From contig JBJMGV010000025.1 in NCBI GenBank assembly GCA_045807725.1, positions 1-64,000 of the forward strand: a stretch of 64,000 nucleotides of DNA. The letters run 5' to 3'. The notes under the pieces are model-generated. The model was given only the letters and a program-made list of their open reading frames with translations, was not told the origin of the DNA and did not search any database. Shown here piece by piece: positions 16,701 through 25,008 of the stretch. The DNA is from DATENM01 sp045807725 (lineage in GTDB: Bacteria > Acidobacteriota > Blastocatellia > UBA7656). Position 1 is the stretch's first letter. Every line of letters starts with the position of its first letter. The translations under genes and the position numbers were made by a program.

Positions 16701-19159
16701 GCGCCACCGCGCAAGGCAGCGAAGTCTTGCTGCGCTGGCAGACCGGCGAAGAGGCCGACAACCTCGGCTTTAACCTTTACCGCGAAGAAGCGGGTCAGCG
16801 CCTGCGCGTGACGCCGCAGATTGTCGCCGGCTCGGCGCTCGTCGCCAGCCCCGGCACGACCCTGAGCGCGGGCCGCTCTTATTCGTGGTGGGACGCGCAG
16901 GCAAGAGCGGGCGCGCGTTACTGGCTCGAAGAGATTGACCTCAACGGCAAGAGCGTGTGGTACGGGCCGGTGACGATTAAGGCGAGCAGCGGCAATAAAC
17001 AATCTGCTGCCGCAGACCGGCAGGCCGTGATGCTCAACGCGCTCGGCAGAGATCAGATTCAGGAGAGCGCGACGCGGCCCGTCGAAGTGACGGCAGATGA
17101 AGTTCAACTGGCCGCGAAGCTGCCCGCCAGCATCAACCTCGGCGCGCAATCGGCGGTCAAGATCACCGTCAGCCGCGAAGGCTGGTATCGCGTCACGCAA
17201 CCGGAACTCATTCGCGCCGGGCTTGACCCGAAAGTCAATCCGCGAATGCTGCAACTCTACGTCGATGGGCGCGAGCAGCCGATGCTCATCACCAGCAAGA
17301 GCGGCGCGGAATTCGGCTCGACGGACGCTCTCGAATTTTATGGCGTCGGTCTGGATACGCAGGCGACCAACACGCGCGTCTACTGGCTGGTCGCGGGCAA
17401 TCAACCGGGCCGGCGCATCGAACAGATCAAAGGCGCGGGCCTCAAGAGCGCGCCCGCGAGCTTTGCTTACACCGTCGAACGCAAAGACCGAACGATCTAC
17501 TTCTCAGGCTTGCGCAACGGCGACCGCGAGAACTTCTTCGGCCCCGTCGTCACGCGCACGCCGGTCAAGCAGTCCATCACGCTGGAACACCTCGCCGCAC
17601 AGTCGGCGGAGCAAGCCGTAGCCGAAATTACACTGCAAGGCGTGACCGCATCGTCGCATAAGGTCAGCATTCTACTGAACGGCTCGGCGGTCGGCACGGC
17701 CTCATTCGACGGGCAGGAATCATATACGGAGAGAGTGAATGTCGCGTCGGCCTCGCTCAAAGAAGGCGAGAACGTCGTCAGCCTCGCGGCGCAGGGAGGC
17801 GACACCGACATCAGCTTGATCGACGCCGTACGCGTGACCTATCCGCACAGCTTCACCGCCGACCATAACGCGCTGCGGCTGACCATCGGCAGTAAGCAGC
17901 CGGTGACGATTGACGGCTTCACGTCAAACGCCATCCGCGTCTTCGATGTGACCAACTGGGACGCGCCGCAAGAGATCATCGGCACAGTGAAGTCGCAAAA
18001 GAATGGCTACGGGGTGACGGTGACGGCAATGGGCGGCGGCACGCGGCGGTTGTTGACCATCACTAACGATCAAGCCCAGCGCTCGCCGGCGGTCACGGCC
18101 AATCAACCGTCGAGTTGGCGGCAGACCGGCCAGTCCGCCGACTTCATCATCATCACGCACAGCAGCCTGATCGAGAGCGCCCGCCAGCTTCAGGCTTACC
18201 GCGAGAGTCGCGGCTTGCGCGTCGCCCTGGTTGATGTCGAAGACATCTACGACGAGTTCAGCTTCGGCAACAAGAGCGCCTACGCGATCAGGGATTTCCT
18301 CGCTTACGCGAAGGAGAACTGGCAGCGCGCGCCGCAATTCGTCCTGCTGATGGGCGATGCGACTTATGACCCGAAGGACTATCTCGGTCACGGCGATTTC
18401 GATCTCGTGCCGACCCGGCTCATCGACACGCAGACGATGGAGACGGCGAGTGATGATTGGCTGGTTGACTTCGAGGGCAAGGGCTTTGCGGCGCTGGCCG
18501 TCGGTCGCCTGCCGGTGCGCGGCGCGGACGAAGCGGCGCGGATGATCGCGAAGATCATCGGCTACGAGAGCACGGCGGGCAGCGATAGCGCGCTCATCAT
18601 CAGCGACAACAACGACGGCTTTGACTTCGAGGGCGCGGGCGCGCAACTGCGCGAGCTGTTCCCTGAAACAATCAAGGCCGGGCAGATTGATCGCGGCGAA
18701 CTGGGCACGGCGGTGGCGAAGAAGGCGCTGCTCGACGGACTCCAACGCGGCCAGCGTATTGTCAATTACATCGGTCACGGCTCGGCGGACACGTGGCGCG
18801 ACGGATTGTTGACTTCAGCCGAAGCGCGCGGGCTGACCAACGGCGACCGCTTGCCGCTGTTCGTGGCGATGACTTGTTTGAACGGCTACTTCCAGGATAC
18901 ATCGGGCGAGAGCCTGGCCGAGTCGTTGATGAAGGCCGAGCGCGGCGGTGCGATTGCCGTCTGGGCATCGTCAGGGATGACACTGCCGGGCGCGCAGTCG
19001 CGTATGAATCAGCAGTTCTATCGGCTGATGTTCGAGGCCGACACCACACAAGGCAAATCGCTCGGCGAAGTGACGCTGCGCGCCAAGTCATCAGTCAGTG
19101 ACGGCGACGTTCGCCGCACGTGGATACTCTTCGGCGACCCGACGACGATGCTGCGATAA
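13757..19159 (+). CDS. Secreted fusion of an ExeM/NucH nuclease and a gingipain-type C25 cysteine protease
   Basis: 1800 residues from ATG 13757 (preceded by GGAAGCGGAG). Order: Arg-rich signal peptide; N-terminal module GTISLTALGSAYTQNFDTL, homologous to that of the divergent gene; Ig-like segment (about 270-385); ExeM OB-like segment from RIHDIQG; endonuclease domain (about 660-965) with LEEIQDNNG, NHFNSKGGD, VVVLGDLNDFE and ASDHDPSVV; a fibronectin-like linker (LESFSATAQGSEVLLRWQTG) near 980; a gingipain-type domain (EGWYRVTQPELIRAGLDP); and a C-terminal C25 peptidase (about 1450-1800). The predicted catalytic dyad is His1674 (IGHGSADTW) and Cys1707 (MTCLNGYF), 33 residues apart as in RgpB. 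All nuclease and protease signatures are present, so both activities look intact. Confidence 0.88.
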   Translation: MKRSRHYSQRHSAARPNRLRAGIQTLFIRSTNKRRRGLLAGLVAALLALPLVFSTMRTSAAGTISLTALGSAYTQNFDTLAVSGTSSTVPTGWDFSESGTSANTTYTAGSGSGNTGDTYSFGTGTNTDRAFGGLQSGNLVPTIGASFTNNTGAAITSLAIAYTGEQWRLGTSARGADRLDFQYSTNATSLATGAWTDVDSLDFSSLITTGTVGALDGNAAANRAAISFTITGLNIANGAVFWIRWNDFNVSNADDGLAVDDFSLTPSGSGGGGSTNPSGVGAANPSTVVRGNSTLLTVAVTPGTNPTSTGLGVTADLTAIGGSATQPFFDDGSNGDVSGGDNIFSFNATVAVGTTTGGKSLPFTITDAQARSGPGTISLTITAAAGSTRIHDIQGATHTSPLVGQAVTNIPGIVTALAANGFYLQDPTPDADDATSEAIFVFTSTAPTVAIGHSVTVNGNVQEFRPSGTSSTNLTITEIAAPTVSVVSTGNSLPAPVVIGTGGRVPPTAVIEDDATGSVETSGVFDPATDGIDFYESLEGMRVQINNAVVVGPTQSFTGATPNREMVVIGDNGANATSRTTRGGIVITTTDFNPERIFLNDLLPGATALPSVSVNDSFPGAIIGVMDYTFGDYKLQVQSVPAVMSGGLALEATTAAGTNQIAIATFNCENLDPGDGATKFDSLADIVVNRLMSPDLVTLEEIQDNNGATDNGTVSCTTTMNMLIAAIQGKGGPTYAYRQIDPVNDQDGGEPGGNIRQVFMFRTDRGLSFIDRAGGTSTAATTVVNGGTGPQLSFSPGRIDPSNTAWSASRKPLAGEFMYNGSHFFVIGNHFNSKGGDQPLYGRFQPPTLSSEVQRLQQAQIVHDFVNSILSVDASANVVVLGDLNDFEFSNPLATLKGSGAGTILHALIETLPANERYSYVFEGNSQTLDHILISNNLFNNVPFAFDVVHVNSEFAVQASDHDPSVVRFTLAPTAVKLESFSATAQGSEVLLRWQTGEEADNLGFNLYREEAGQRLRVTPQIVAGSALVASPGTTLSAGRSYSWWDAQARAGARYWLEEIDLNGKSVWYGPVTIKASSGNKQSAAADRQAVMLNALGRDQIQESATRPVEVTADEVQLAAKLPASINLGAQSAVKITVSREGWYRVTQPELIRAGLDPKVNPRMLQLYVDGREQPMLITSKSGAEFGSTDALEFYGVGLDTQATNTRVYWLVAGNQPGRRIEQIKGAGLKSAPASFAYTVERKDRTIYFSGLRNGDRENFFGPVVTRTPVKQSITLEHLAAQSAEQAVAEITLQGVTASSHKVSILLNGSAVGTASFDGQESYTERVNVASASLKEGENVVSLAAQGGDTDISLIDAVRVTYPHSFTADHNALRLTIGSKQPVTIDGFTSNAIRVFDVTNWDAPQEIIGTVKSQKNGYGVTVTAMGGGTRRLLTITNDQAQRSPAVTANQPSSWRQTGQSADFIIITHSSLIESARQLQAYRESRGLRVALVDVEDIYDEFSFGNKSAYAIRDFLAYAKENWQRAPQFVLLMGDATYDPKDYLGHGDFDLVPTRLIDTQTMETASDDWLVDFEGKGFAALAVGRLPVRGADEAARMIAKIIGYESTAGSDSALIISDNNDGFDFEGAGAQLRELFPETIKAGQIDRGELGTAVAKKALLDGLQRGQRIVNYIGHGSADTWRDGLLTSAEARGLTNGDRLPLFVAMTCLNGYFQDTSGESLAESLMKAERGGAIAVWASSGMTLPGAQSRMNQQFYRLMFEADTTQGKSLGEVTLRAKSSVSDGDVRRTWILFGDPTTMLR

Positions 19160-20043
19160 TCAGGAGGCAGGAAGCAGACAGCAGGAGGCAGACAGCAGGA
19201 GGCAGGAAGCAGGAGGCAGGAGGCAGCAAGTAAGAGGCAGCAAGCAGGGGCAGTCGGTCGCGTAGGTCTAAGCTCCGTTAGGAGCGCGATGTTTATAGTC
19301 AACGATGTTGTTGATGATCCAAGCTCCGTCAGGAGCGTGATGTAGACATCGCGCCCCTACGGGGCTTCGTCACATCCTTCTGCCATATCTATAAACATTA
19401 CGCTCCTACGGAGCTTGATTCATCTATTGCATCGGTAACTATAAACATCGCGCTCCTGACGGAGCTTGCAAATTAAACCGCCCGCGTTACTATAGAGCGT
19501 GTACTGAAAAGCCCTGAAGGGGCGCGATTCGACAGCCCAGGGCGATGCCTTGGGATAGTAGATGCGGTGCAAATCGGTAAGCCCTGAAAGGGCGTAATAA
19601 GGTTGGGTATTACGCCCTTTCAGGGCTTGCGGAATTGTCGCTGTGTGTACCCAGGGCGATGCCCTGGGCTATTGAATCGCGCCCTTTCAGGGCTTGTGAA
19701 ATGGTCGCTGAGTGTACCCGGCGCGTTGCGCCGGGCTATTGAATCGCGCCCCTTCAGGGCTTCTCAGTTGATACAGTGTTTCGGTTCGGGCATCGGGTTT
19801 CTCATTGAATCGCGCTCCTTCAGGGCTTTTCAGACACGCTCTATAAACATTGCGCTCCTGACGGAGCTTGCATCATCTATTGCATCGGTAACTATAAACA
19901 TTGCGCTCCTGACGGAGCTTGGGGAACTATCAACTGACCACTGGTACCAACTATCAACTGACCACTGGCCACTGGTATCAACTATCAACTATCAACTGGC
20001 CACTGGCGACTCATTACTGGCCACTGACCACTGGCCATTGCTC
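19160..20043. repeat. Composite repeat element 2: heptad arms around 51-bp and 67-bp periodic arrays
   Basis: The left arm at 19161-19252 is a GCAGGAG/GCAGGAA heptad array. AAGCTCCGTTAGGAGC-type units follow at 19270 and 19321, and inverted at 19389, 19439, 19841 and 19892 (intervals 50-51). Between them lies a second family of hairpins, GCCCT-TTC-AGGGC, at 19614, 19681, 19748 and 19814 (intervals 67, 67, 66), with forward copies at 19509 and 19579, interleaved with GCCCAGGGC-GATG-CCCTGGGC palindromes. The right arm at 19922-20043 is AACTATCAACTGACCACTGG-type heptads. No gene is seen in these 880 bases. The arms and junctions match element 1 at 3353-3838. Confidence 0.85.
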
Positions 20044-20842
20044 ACAACGATTCAGCAGGCGCGCTCTCGTCCTGCTTGACGCGCCGATAGCGAAGAAGGT
20101 CGCGCAGCCATAAGACCGCGATGATTAGCGGCACGGTGACAGTCGCCGCCGCGCGTACGGTGATGTCCAGAATCAACGCCGCTAACTCGCGGTGGCTTGG
20201 ATGCGCGATGAGGTTGGTGAAGAAGAAGACCGCGCCGTTCGCCGCGAGTATCGTCAGCCACACGAGCTTGCTTTCATACTTCTCCAGGCCGAAGCGGTAA
20301 AGCAGACCACGCGGGAAAAACCAGAAGATCAACAGGTCCATCGCGCCGGCGGTCAGCAGGCCGAAGATGAAAAAGCCGATGAAGAGCGCGACGAGAATGC
20401 CGGCCAGCGTCTCGACGGGCGGCGGGACGCGCACCTGGCCGACGAAGAAGGCGAGCAGCATAAAGCCTGAAAAAAATAACAGCAGCGTGCGCATTCCAGT
20501 GGGCGATTTAAAGAGCGAGGCCAGCCCGTTGCGGTGATGACCGAATGCGGTGTAATTAAACTCACTTTGCGTGGATGCCGCTTCGCGCCCGTCCTGATGC
20601 GGCTCGTCAGCGCCTGGCTCTTGATCGTCAACTGGTGGTGTTGCGCTTGCGGCTCGCGCCTGGCGAACGGCTTCGCGGTAAGCGTCATTGATGGCGGCGC
20701 AGATGATCGTGTAGCGGCGCTTCTGTTCGGGCGTCGTGACGGTGTCGGGATGAAAGCGTTTGACCTGCTCGCGGTAAGCGCGCTTAATGGCCGCAAGGTC
20801 AGCGGTCGGCTCAAGCCGCAATATCTTCCAACAGTCGCTCAC
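20042..20842 (-). CDS. J-domain protein with a four-segment membrane C terminus
   Basis: 266 residues. The N-terminal 65 residues are a J domain (CWKILRLEPTADLAAIKRAY, then FHPDT with the essential HPD at about residues 33-35). An acidic linker follows. The C-terminal half has about four hydrophobic segments (LLLFFSGFMLLAFFVG, LAGILVALFIGFFIFG, WLTILAANGAVFFFTNLI, VTVPLIIAVLWLRDLL). This is a membrane-anchored DnaJ-like cochaperone that could recruit DnaK to the inner membrane; partners unknown. Its stop lies at the edge of the composite repeat. It is 22 bases downstream of the GAF-domain gene and probably cotranscribed with it. Confidence 0.75.
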   Translation of the reverse strand: MSDCWKILRLEPTADLAAIKRAYREQVKRFHPDTVTTPEQKRRYTIICAAINDAYREAVRQARAASATPPVDDQEPGADEPHQDGREAASTQSEFNYTAFGHHRNGLASLFKSPTGMRTLLLFFSGFMLLAFFVGQVRVPPPVETLAGILVALFIGFFIFGLLTAGAMDLLIFWFFPRGLLYRFGLEKYESKLVWLTILAANGAVFFFTNLIAHPSHRELAALILDITVRAAATVTVPLIIAVLWLRDLLRYRRVKQDESAPAESL

Positions 20843-20864
20843 GGTTTCAGTCTAGCAGACCCGA

Positions 20865-21710
20865 TTACTTTCGCGGCGGGGGCGCTTGTTGAAGCTTTTC
20901 GATGGCCGTGCCGGCGATGGCTTTGATGGCTTCGTAAGCGTCGGCGGCGATCTGGCGAATCGGCGTGCTCGCATCCACCACCGCGTCGTCATACCCGGCG
21001 GGTAGCTGAATCCTGCCGGTCGCCTGCTCGCGGTAGGTCTCGATGCTGCGGAAGTGCGGAAAGATCATCTCGGCGGATAACTCGGCGACGAGCCTTTCTT
21101 GATCGGTGAACTCGCCGGCGCTGCGCTTGCGGATCAACTGCATAATTAAATCCGTGCCGTCTGCGCCGATGCTCTTGACGAGGAACATCGACGCAATATC
21201 AATCGCGCCGTCGCGCAGCAGTTGCGTTGTGCGGTAGCGCAGCTTTTCCGGCAGGTCGTCAACCATCGGAATGTCCCAGACCTCAACCGTGGCCCGCTCA
21301 CTGATCGGGTATGGCAAGTTATAACCACGCGTCGGGCGCTCAGTTCGATCAAGCGCGAGAAAGCCGGCGATGCCATCGCCGACGGCGACGTGCTCGGTGC
21401 TCTGCGACGTGGCGCGCATCTGCTCGAAAGCCAGGGTCGAGTCTGTACAGTACGCCTGCCGGTTGAGATAGCCCTGCCGTCGGCTGTGATAAAGCGAGCC
21501 GCCATCCGCGCCTGTCAGTCGGCAGACTGACTGCATCAACTCGCAGGCGGCGATGGCAAAGCCTTCGTCATCGAGCGCCGCCTCGCCGCGCAGGCGCTCG
21601 ACAAAATCACGCTTCAATTCGAGCAGGGCGCGCAGCCGGTCTTCGAGCGAAGCAGGCGCAGCCTGTGGCGCGCGGTCGGATAGCAGGAGGGTGTCTTGTT
21701 GTTCCATCAT
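20865..21710 (-). CDS. GAF-like domain protein
   Basis: 281 residues from ATG 21710, chosen for GAAAGG four bases upstream; 21707 is equally possible. Residues about 30-210 look like a GAF-type sensor fold (CRLTGADGGSLYHSRRQGYL, VAVGDGIAGFLALDRTERPT, IASMFLVKSIGADGTDLIM, SAGEFTDQERLVAELSAEMI). The C terminus is short and helical. No output domain is fused. It is probably a ligand or redox sensing protein working with the downstream J-domain membrane protein; function not known. Confidence 0.65.
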   Translation of the reverse strand: MMEQQDTLLLSDRAPQAAPASLEDRLRALLELKRDFVERLRGEAALDDEGFAIAACELMQSVCRLTGADGGSLYHSRRQGYLNRQAYCTDSTLAFEQMRATSQSTEHVAVGDGIAGFLALDRTERPTRGYNLPYPISERATVEVWDIPMVDDLPEKLRYRTTQLLRDGAIDIASMFLVKSIGADGTDLIMQLIRKRSAGEFTDQERLVAELSAEMIFPHFRSIETYREQATGRIQLPAGYDDAVVDASTPIRQIAADAYEAIKAIAGTAIEKLQQAPPPRK

Positions 21711-21901
21711 CCATCCTTTCGTGCTGGTCATCGCCGCTTGATCGCTTCGGGTATACGGGCGCTATTCTACAAATTCGGCGCGCGACTTGCCACCACGCGT
21801 CGCGCACGACTGTGGCGCGGGCGGCGAGATGAAATTGGCTTTATCGTAATGATGCGGGAATGGTATCGTGACTCTTTGTTGCCAATCGAGGAGGGGCGAA
21901 G

Positions 21902-22978
21902 ATGTTTGCTGTGATTATGGCGGGCGGATCGGGCACACGCTTCTGGCCCGCCAGCCGCGACCGCTTGCCGAAACAATTCCTCAAGATCACCGGCGAGCGC
22001 ACGATGTTTGAAGAGACGATGCGTCGCCTGCGTCCGTTCATTGCTGACGATCACCTCTACGCCGTTGTCGGCCAGGCGCACAGGGAACTGACGCGGCAGG
22101 CGCTTTCGCAGAGCGCGGCGACGATGCTGGTCGAACCTGTTGCGCGCAACACGGCGGCGGCCATCGGGCTTGCCGCGATTCACGTCCGCCGCCGCGACCC
22201 CGACAGCGTGATGATCGTGCTGCCGGCAGATCATTTCATCGCCGACCTCGACAACTTTGCGCGCACAGCGCAGGCCGCAGCGCAGGTCGCCGCCACCGGC
22301 GCTATCGTTACCATAGGCATTCAGCCGACGCGGCCCGAAACCGGCTACGGCTACATTCAAATGAGCGATGAGGCGGGCCGCGCGCTCGACCGCTCTTATT
22401 ACCGCGTCGCGCGCTTCGTTGAAAAGCCCGATCAGCAGAAGGCGCTCGACTACCTGGCCAGTAATCAATACGCCTGGAACAGCGGCATCTTCGTTTTTAC
22501 GGCGCGCACGATACTGGCAGAGATTACCGCGTGTCTGCCACGGCTTGCTGCCGGCCTCGAAGAGATCGCGGCAACAATTGGCGGCGACGATTATGAAGCG
22601 ACGCTTGGCCGCGTTTATCGCGGACTTGATTCAATCTCAATTGACTACGGCGTGATGGAAAAGACCGAAGCGGCGATCTACGCGTTCAAAGCCGACTTCG
22701 CGTGGAGCGACGTGGGAAGTTGGCAGGCGCTGTACGAGTTGCGCGCCGGTGAAGCCGACGCGCAAGGCAACCTGTTGCTGGGTGATGTGGTAACGATTGA
22801 TGCTGAACGTAATCTAGTTTACTCGACGACCGGGCGCGCGGTGGCGCTGCTCGGCGTCGAAGACTTGATCGTCGTTGACACGGCGGACGCCTTGTTGATT
22901 GCCGAGCGGAGGCGCTCGCAGGATGTCAAAGAGTTGCCCGCCACATTCAAGCGCGGCGGGCGCACGGAACTTTGTTGA
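21902..22978 (+). CDS. manC: Mannose-1-phosphate guanylyltransferase
   Basis: Makes GDP-mannose from mannose-1-phosphate and GTP for surface polysaccharides. 358 residues with the nucleotidyltransferase signature MAGGSGTRFWPASRDRLPKQ (about 6-25), VLPADHFI near 106, ETGYGYIQ near 148, FVEKP near 176, NSGIFVF near 197, and DVGSWQALYEL near 269. This is the short form without a fused isomerase domain. It starts after GAGGAGGGGCGAAG and is followed, across heptad hairpin 4, by the phosphomannomutase gene. Confidence 0.93.
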   Translation: MFAVIMAGGSGTRFWPASRDRLPKQFLKITGERTMFEETMRRLRPFIADDHLYAVVGQAHRELTRQALSQSAATMLVEPVARNTAAAIGLAAIHVRRRDPDSVMIVLPADHFIADLDNFARTAQAAAQVAATGAIVTIGIQPTRPETGYGYIQMSDEAGRALDRSYYRVARFVEKPDQQKALDYLASNQYAWNSGIFVFTARTILAEITACLPRLAAGLEEIAATIGGDDYEATLGRVYRGLDSISIDYGVMEKTEAAIYAFKADFAWSDVGSWQALYELRAGEADAQGNLLLGDVVTIDAERNLVYSTTGRAVALLGVEDLIVVDTADALLIAERRRSQDVKELPATFKRGGRTELC

Positions 22979-22983
22979 TACAG

Positions 22984-23060
22984 GGATTGGCCACAGAGAC
23001 ACAGAAGCACAGAGAGAATGATTGAAAAACTCTGTGTCTCTGTGCCTCTGTGGCCAATCC
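22984..23060. repeat. Word-array hairpin 4 (CACAGAGA), nearly perfect
   Basis: The left arm at 22984-23014 (GGATTGGCCACAGAGACACA, then GAAGCACAGAG) is inverted at 23030-23060 (CTCTGTGTCTCTGTGCCTCT, then GTGGCCAATCC). There are 31-base arms with very few mismatches and a 15-base loop. It is built on an 8-base word and lies between manC and manB. Confidence 0.85.
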
Positions 23061-23082
23061 GTCTTCACCTGGGAGAGACTTC

Positions 23083-24444
23083 ATGAACCCGCACATCTTT
23101 CGTGAGTACGACATTCGCGGCGTTGTGGAACGCGACCTGACCGACGAGAGCGTCTACGATCTGGCGCGCGCCATCGGCACGTTCTTCAGCCGCAACGGCG
23201 CGCGGCGCGTCAGCCTGGGGCGCGACGCGCGCGAAAGCTCGCCGCTGTTCCGCGACTTGCTGGCGCGCGGCTTCAACCAGTCGGGACTTGATGTCGTGGA
23301 TGTCGGTATGGTTCCGACGCCCGTGCTCTACTACACGCTCTTCACGCAGGGCGTCGATGCCGGCGTGATGATTACCGGCAGTCATAACCCGCCGAACGAA
23401 AACGGCTTCAAGATATGTCTCGACAAGAGCACCATCTTCGGCGGCCAGATTGCCGAGATCAAAGAGATAGCCTTCGCGCGCGACTTCGCCGCAGGGTCGG
23501 GCCGTGTTGAAGAACGCGACATCCTCGAAGAGTACCAAAACTACATCGCCTCAAATGTGCAGTTGGGGCCGCGCCGTTTGAAAGTCGTCGTTGATGGCGG
23601 CAATGGTATGGGCGGTATGGTCGGAGCGCCGCTCTACCGGGCGATGGGCTGCGATGTGGTCGAGCTGTTTTGCGAACCCGACAGCCGCTTCCCGAATCAT
23701 CACCCTGATCCGACGGTCGTCGAGAATATGCGCTTTGCGATTGACGCGGTAGCCGAGCACGCGGCTGATCTGGCCATCGCGTTTGACGGCGACGGCGACC
23801 GCATCGGCGTGGTTGACGAACAGGGGCGCGTCATCTGGGGCGATCAACAGATGATTATCTTTTCGCGCGCCATTCTTCAGCAACAACCGGGCGCGAAGTT
23901 CATCGCCGAAGTGAAGTGCTCGCAAGTGCTGTTCGACGACATACGCGCGCACGGCGGCGAGGCGCTGATGTGGAAGGTCGGCCACTCGCTCATCAAAGCC
24001 AAGATGAAAGAGATCGGCGCACAGATGGCCGGCGAGATGAGCGGTCACCTCTTCTTCGCGGATCGTTATTTCGGTTACGACGACGCGGTTTATGCCGGCG
24101 CGCGGCTGCTGGAGATTTTATCGCACACCGACCAGCCGGTCTCTCATCTGCTAACGGACGTGCCGGTGACCGTCTTCACGCCGGAGATTCGCATCGACTG
24201 CCCGGATGAAAAGAAGTTCGCGGTGGTGCGGGCGTTGACCGAAGAGTTCAAGCGCACGCACGACGTGGTTGATATTGACGGCGCACGCATAGGCTTCGCG
24301 CACGGCTGGGCGCTGGTGCGCGGCTCGAATACGCAGCCGGTCATCGTTATGCGATTTGAGGCCGACACGCAGGAACATCTTGACGAGATGCGCCGCCTGC
24401 TCGAAGCCAAAGCGCAACGCCTGATTGACGCAAGCAGTCTATAG
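23083..24444 (+). CDS. manB: Phosphomannomutase/phosphoglucomutase
   Basis: Interconverts hexose 6- and 1-phosphates, supplying mannose-1-phosphate to the adjacent manC product. 453 residues from ATG 23083 (GGGAGAG upstream). Landmarks: FREYDIRGVVERDLTDE at the start, the phosphoserine loop TGSHNPPNENGFK near 100-112, the metal loop FDGDGDRIGVVDE near 238, GEMSGHLFF near 320, and the C-terminal phosphate-binding RGSNTQPVIVMRFEA. An AlgC-type dual-specificity enzyme is likely. Confidence 0.92.
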   Translation: MNPHIFREYDIRGVVERDLTDESVYDLARAIGTFFSRNGARRVSLGRDARESSPLFRDLLARGFNQSGLDVVDVGMVPTPVLYYTLFTQGVDAGVMITGSHNPPNENGFKICLDKSTIFGGQIAEIKEIAFARDFAAGSGRVEERDILEEYQNYIASNVQLGPRRLKVVVDGGNGMGGMVGAPLYRAMGCDVVELFCEPDSRFPNHHPDPTVVENMRFAIDAVAEHAADLAIAFDGDGDRIGVVDEQGRVIWGDQQMIIFSRAILQQQPGAKFIAEVKCSQVLFDDIRAHGGEALMWKVGHSLIKAKMKEIGAQMAGEMSGHLFFADRYFGYDDAVYAGARLLEILSHTDQPVSHLLTDVPVTVFTPEIRIDCPDEKKFAVVRALTEEFKRTHDVVDIDGARIGFAHGWALVRGSNTQPVIVMRFEADTQEHLDEMRRLLEAKAQRLIDASSL

Positions 24445-24494
24445 CTTAAGAGCGTCGCCAGTCTGGGTGATTCTATAAGACCGTATCTTGAAAT

Positions 24495-24690
24495 GTAGCC
24501 CTTGCGCCGGAGGCGCACACAAGAAGGTAGCCAGACGTGTAACGTCTGGAACGCCATGAATACAATCGCCGCGCTCTGAAGGAGCGCCAGAACATCTGCC
24601 GCGTCTTCAACGCGGGAATCATGGATGCCGCCGGTTCCAGAGGTTTCACCTCTGGCTACCCTCTTCCAGAGGTGAAACCTCTGGCTACCT
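24495..24690. repeat. Cluster of small hairpins ending GGCTACC
   Basis: Several different palindromes follow each other: CCAGACG-TGTAA-CGTCTGG (around 24531), GCGCTC-TGAAG-GAGCGC (around 24571), CCAGAGGT-TTC-ACCTCTGG at 24637-24655 and CCAGAGGT-GAA-ACCTCTGG at 24666-24684. GGTAGCC or GGCTACC flanks most of them. No gene is visible in 24445-25008. Confidence 0.65.
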
Positions 24691-24756
24691 TCTCAATGCC
24701 GCTTCGCGGCACCTCGCAATTTCAAATCACGCTCTTGGATTACTGAAAAAAGGAAA

Positions 24757-24801
24757 GACGGGAGAAGCTTTACGGCTCTATTGGAGATCGCTTCTCCCGT
24801 C
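24757..24801. other. 12-bp inverted repeat in the manB downstream gap
   Basis: GACGGGAGAAGC at 24757-24768 pairs perfectly with GCTTCTCCCGTC at 24790-24801 around a 21-base loop. No T-run follows. It may be an RNA hairpin or protein-binding site; the role is unknown. Confidence 0.6.
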
Positions 24802-25008
24802 TGCGGAGACATCCAGACCTAAGCATTTGCCCGGATAATAACCTCACTTTTACGATATGTCCAACTCATTGTTTTTATCCCGCCAATCAATCCTGCTAAT
24901 GATTAACAAAACCAAACTGCGCTGCTGAATGCGCCCTGACTGGCGCATCGCTCAGCCGCTTGACTTCGGCTTTATCGCCGCCCGATGATGAGAAGCGACG
25001 GAGGTGCG

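Noticed and set aside
19603..20079. A 158-residue plus-strand frame with repeated RALSGLVKWSLS-like text
   Set aside because: It is the translation of the 67-bp hairpin repeats and heptad arm; its internal periodicity is that of the DNA repeat.
24757..24801. Intrinsic terminator after manB
   Set aside because: The 12-bp inverted repeat has no following T-run on either strand and lies more than 300 bases past the stop, so it is listed only as an inverted repeat.
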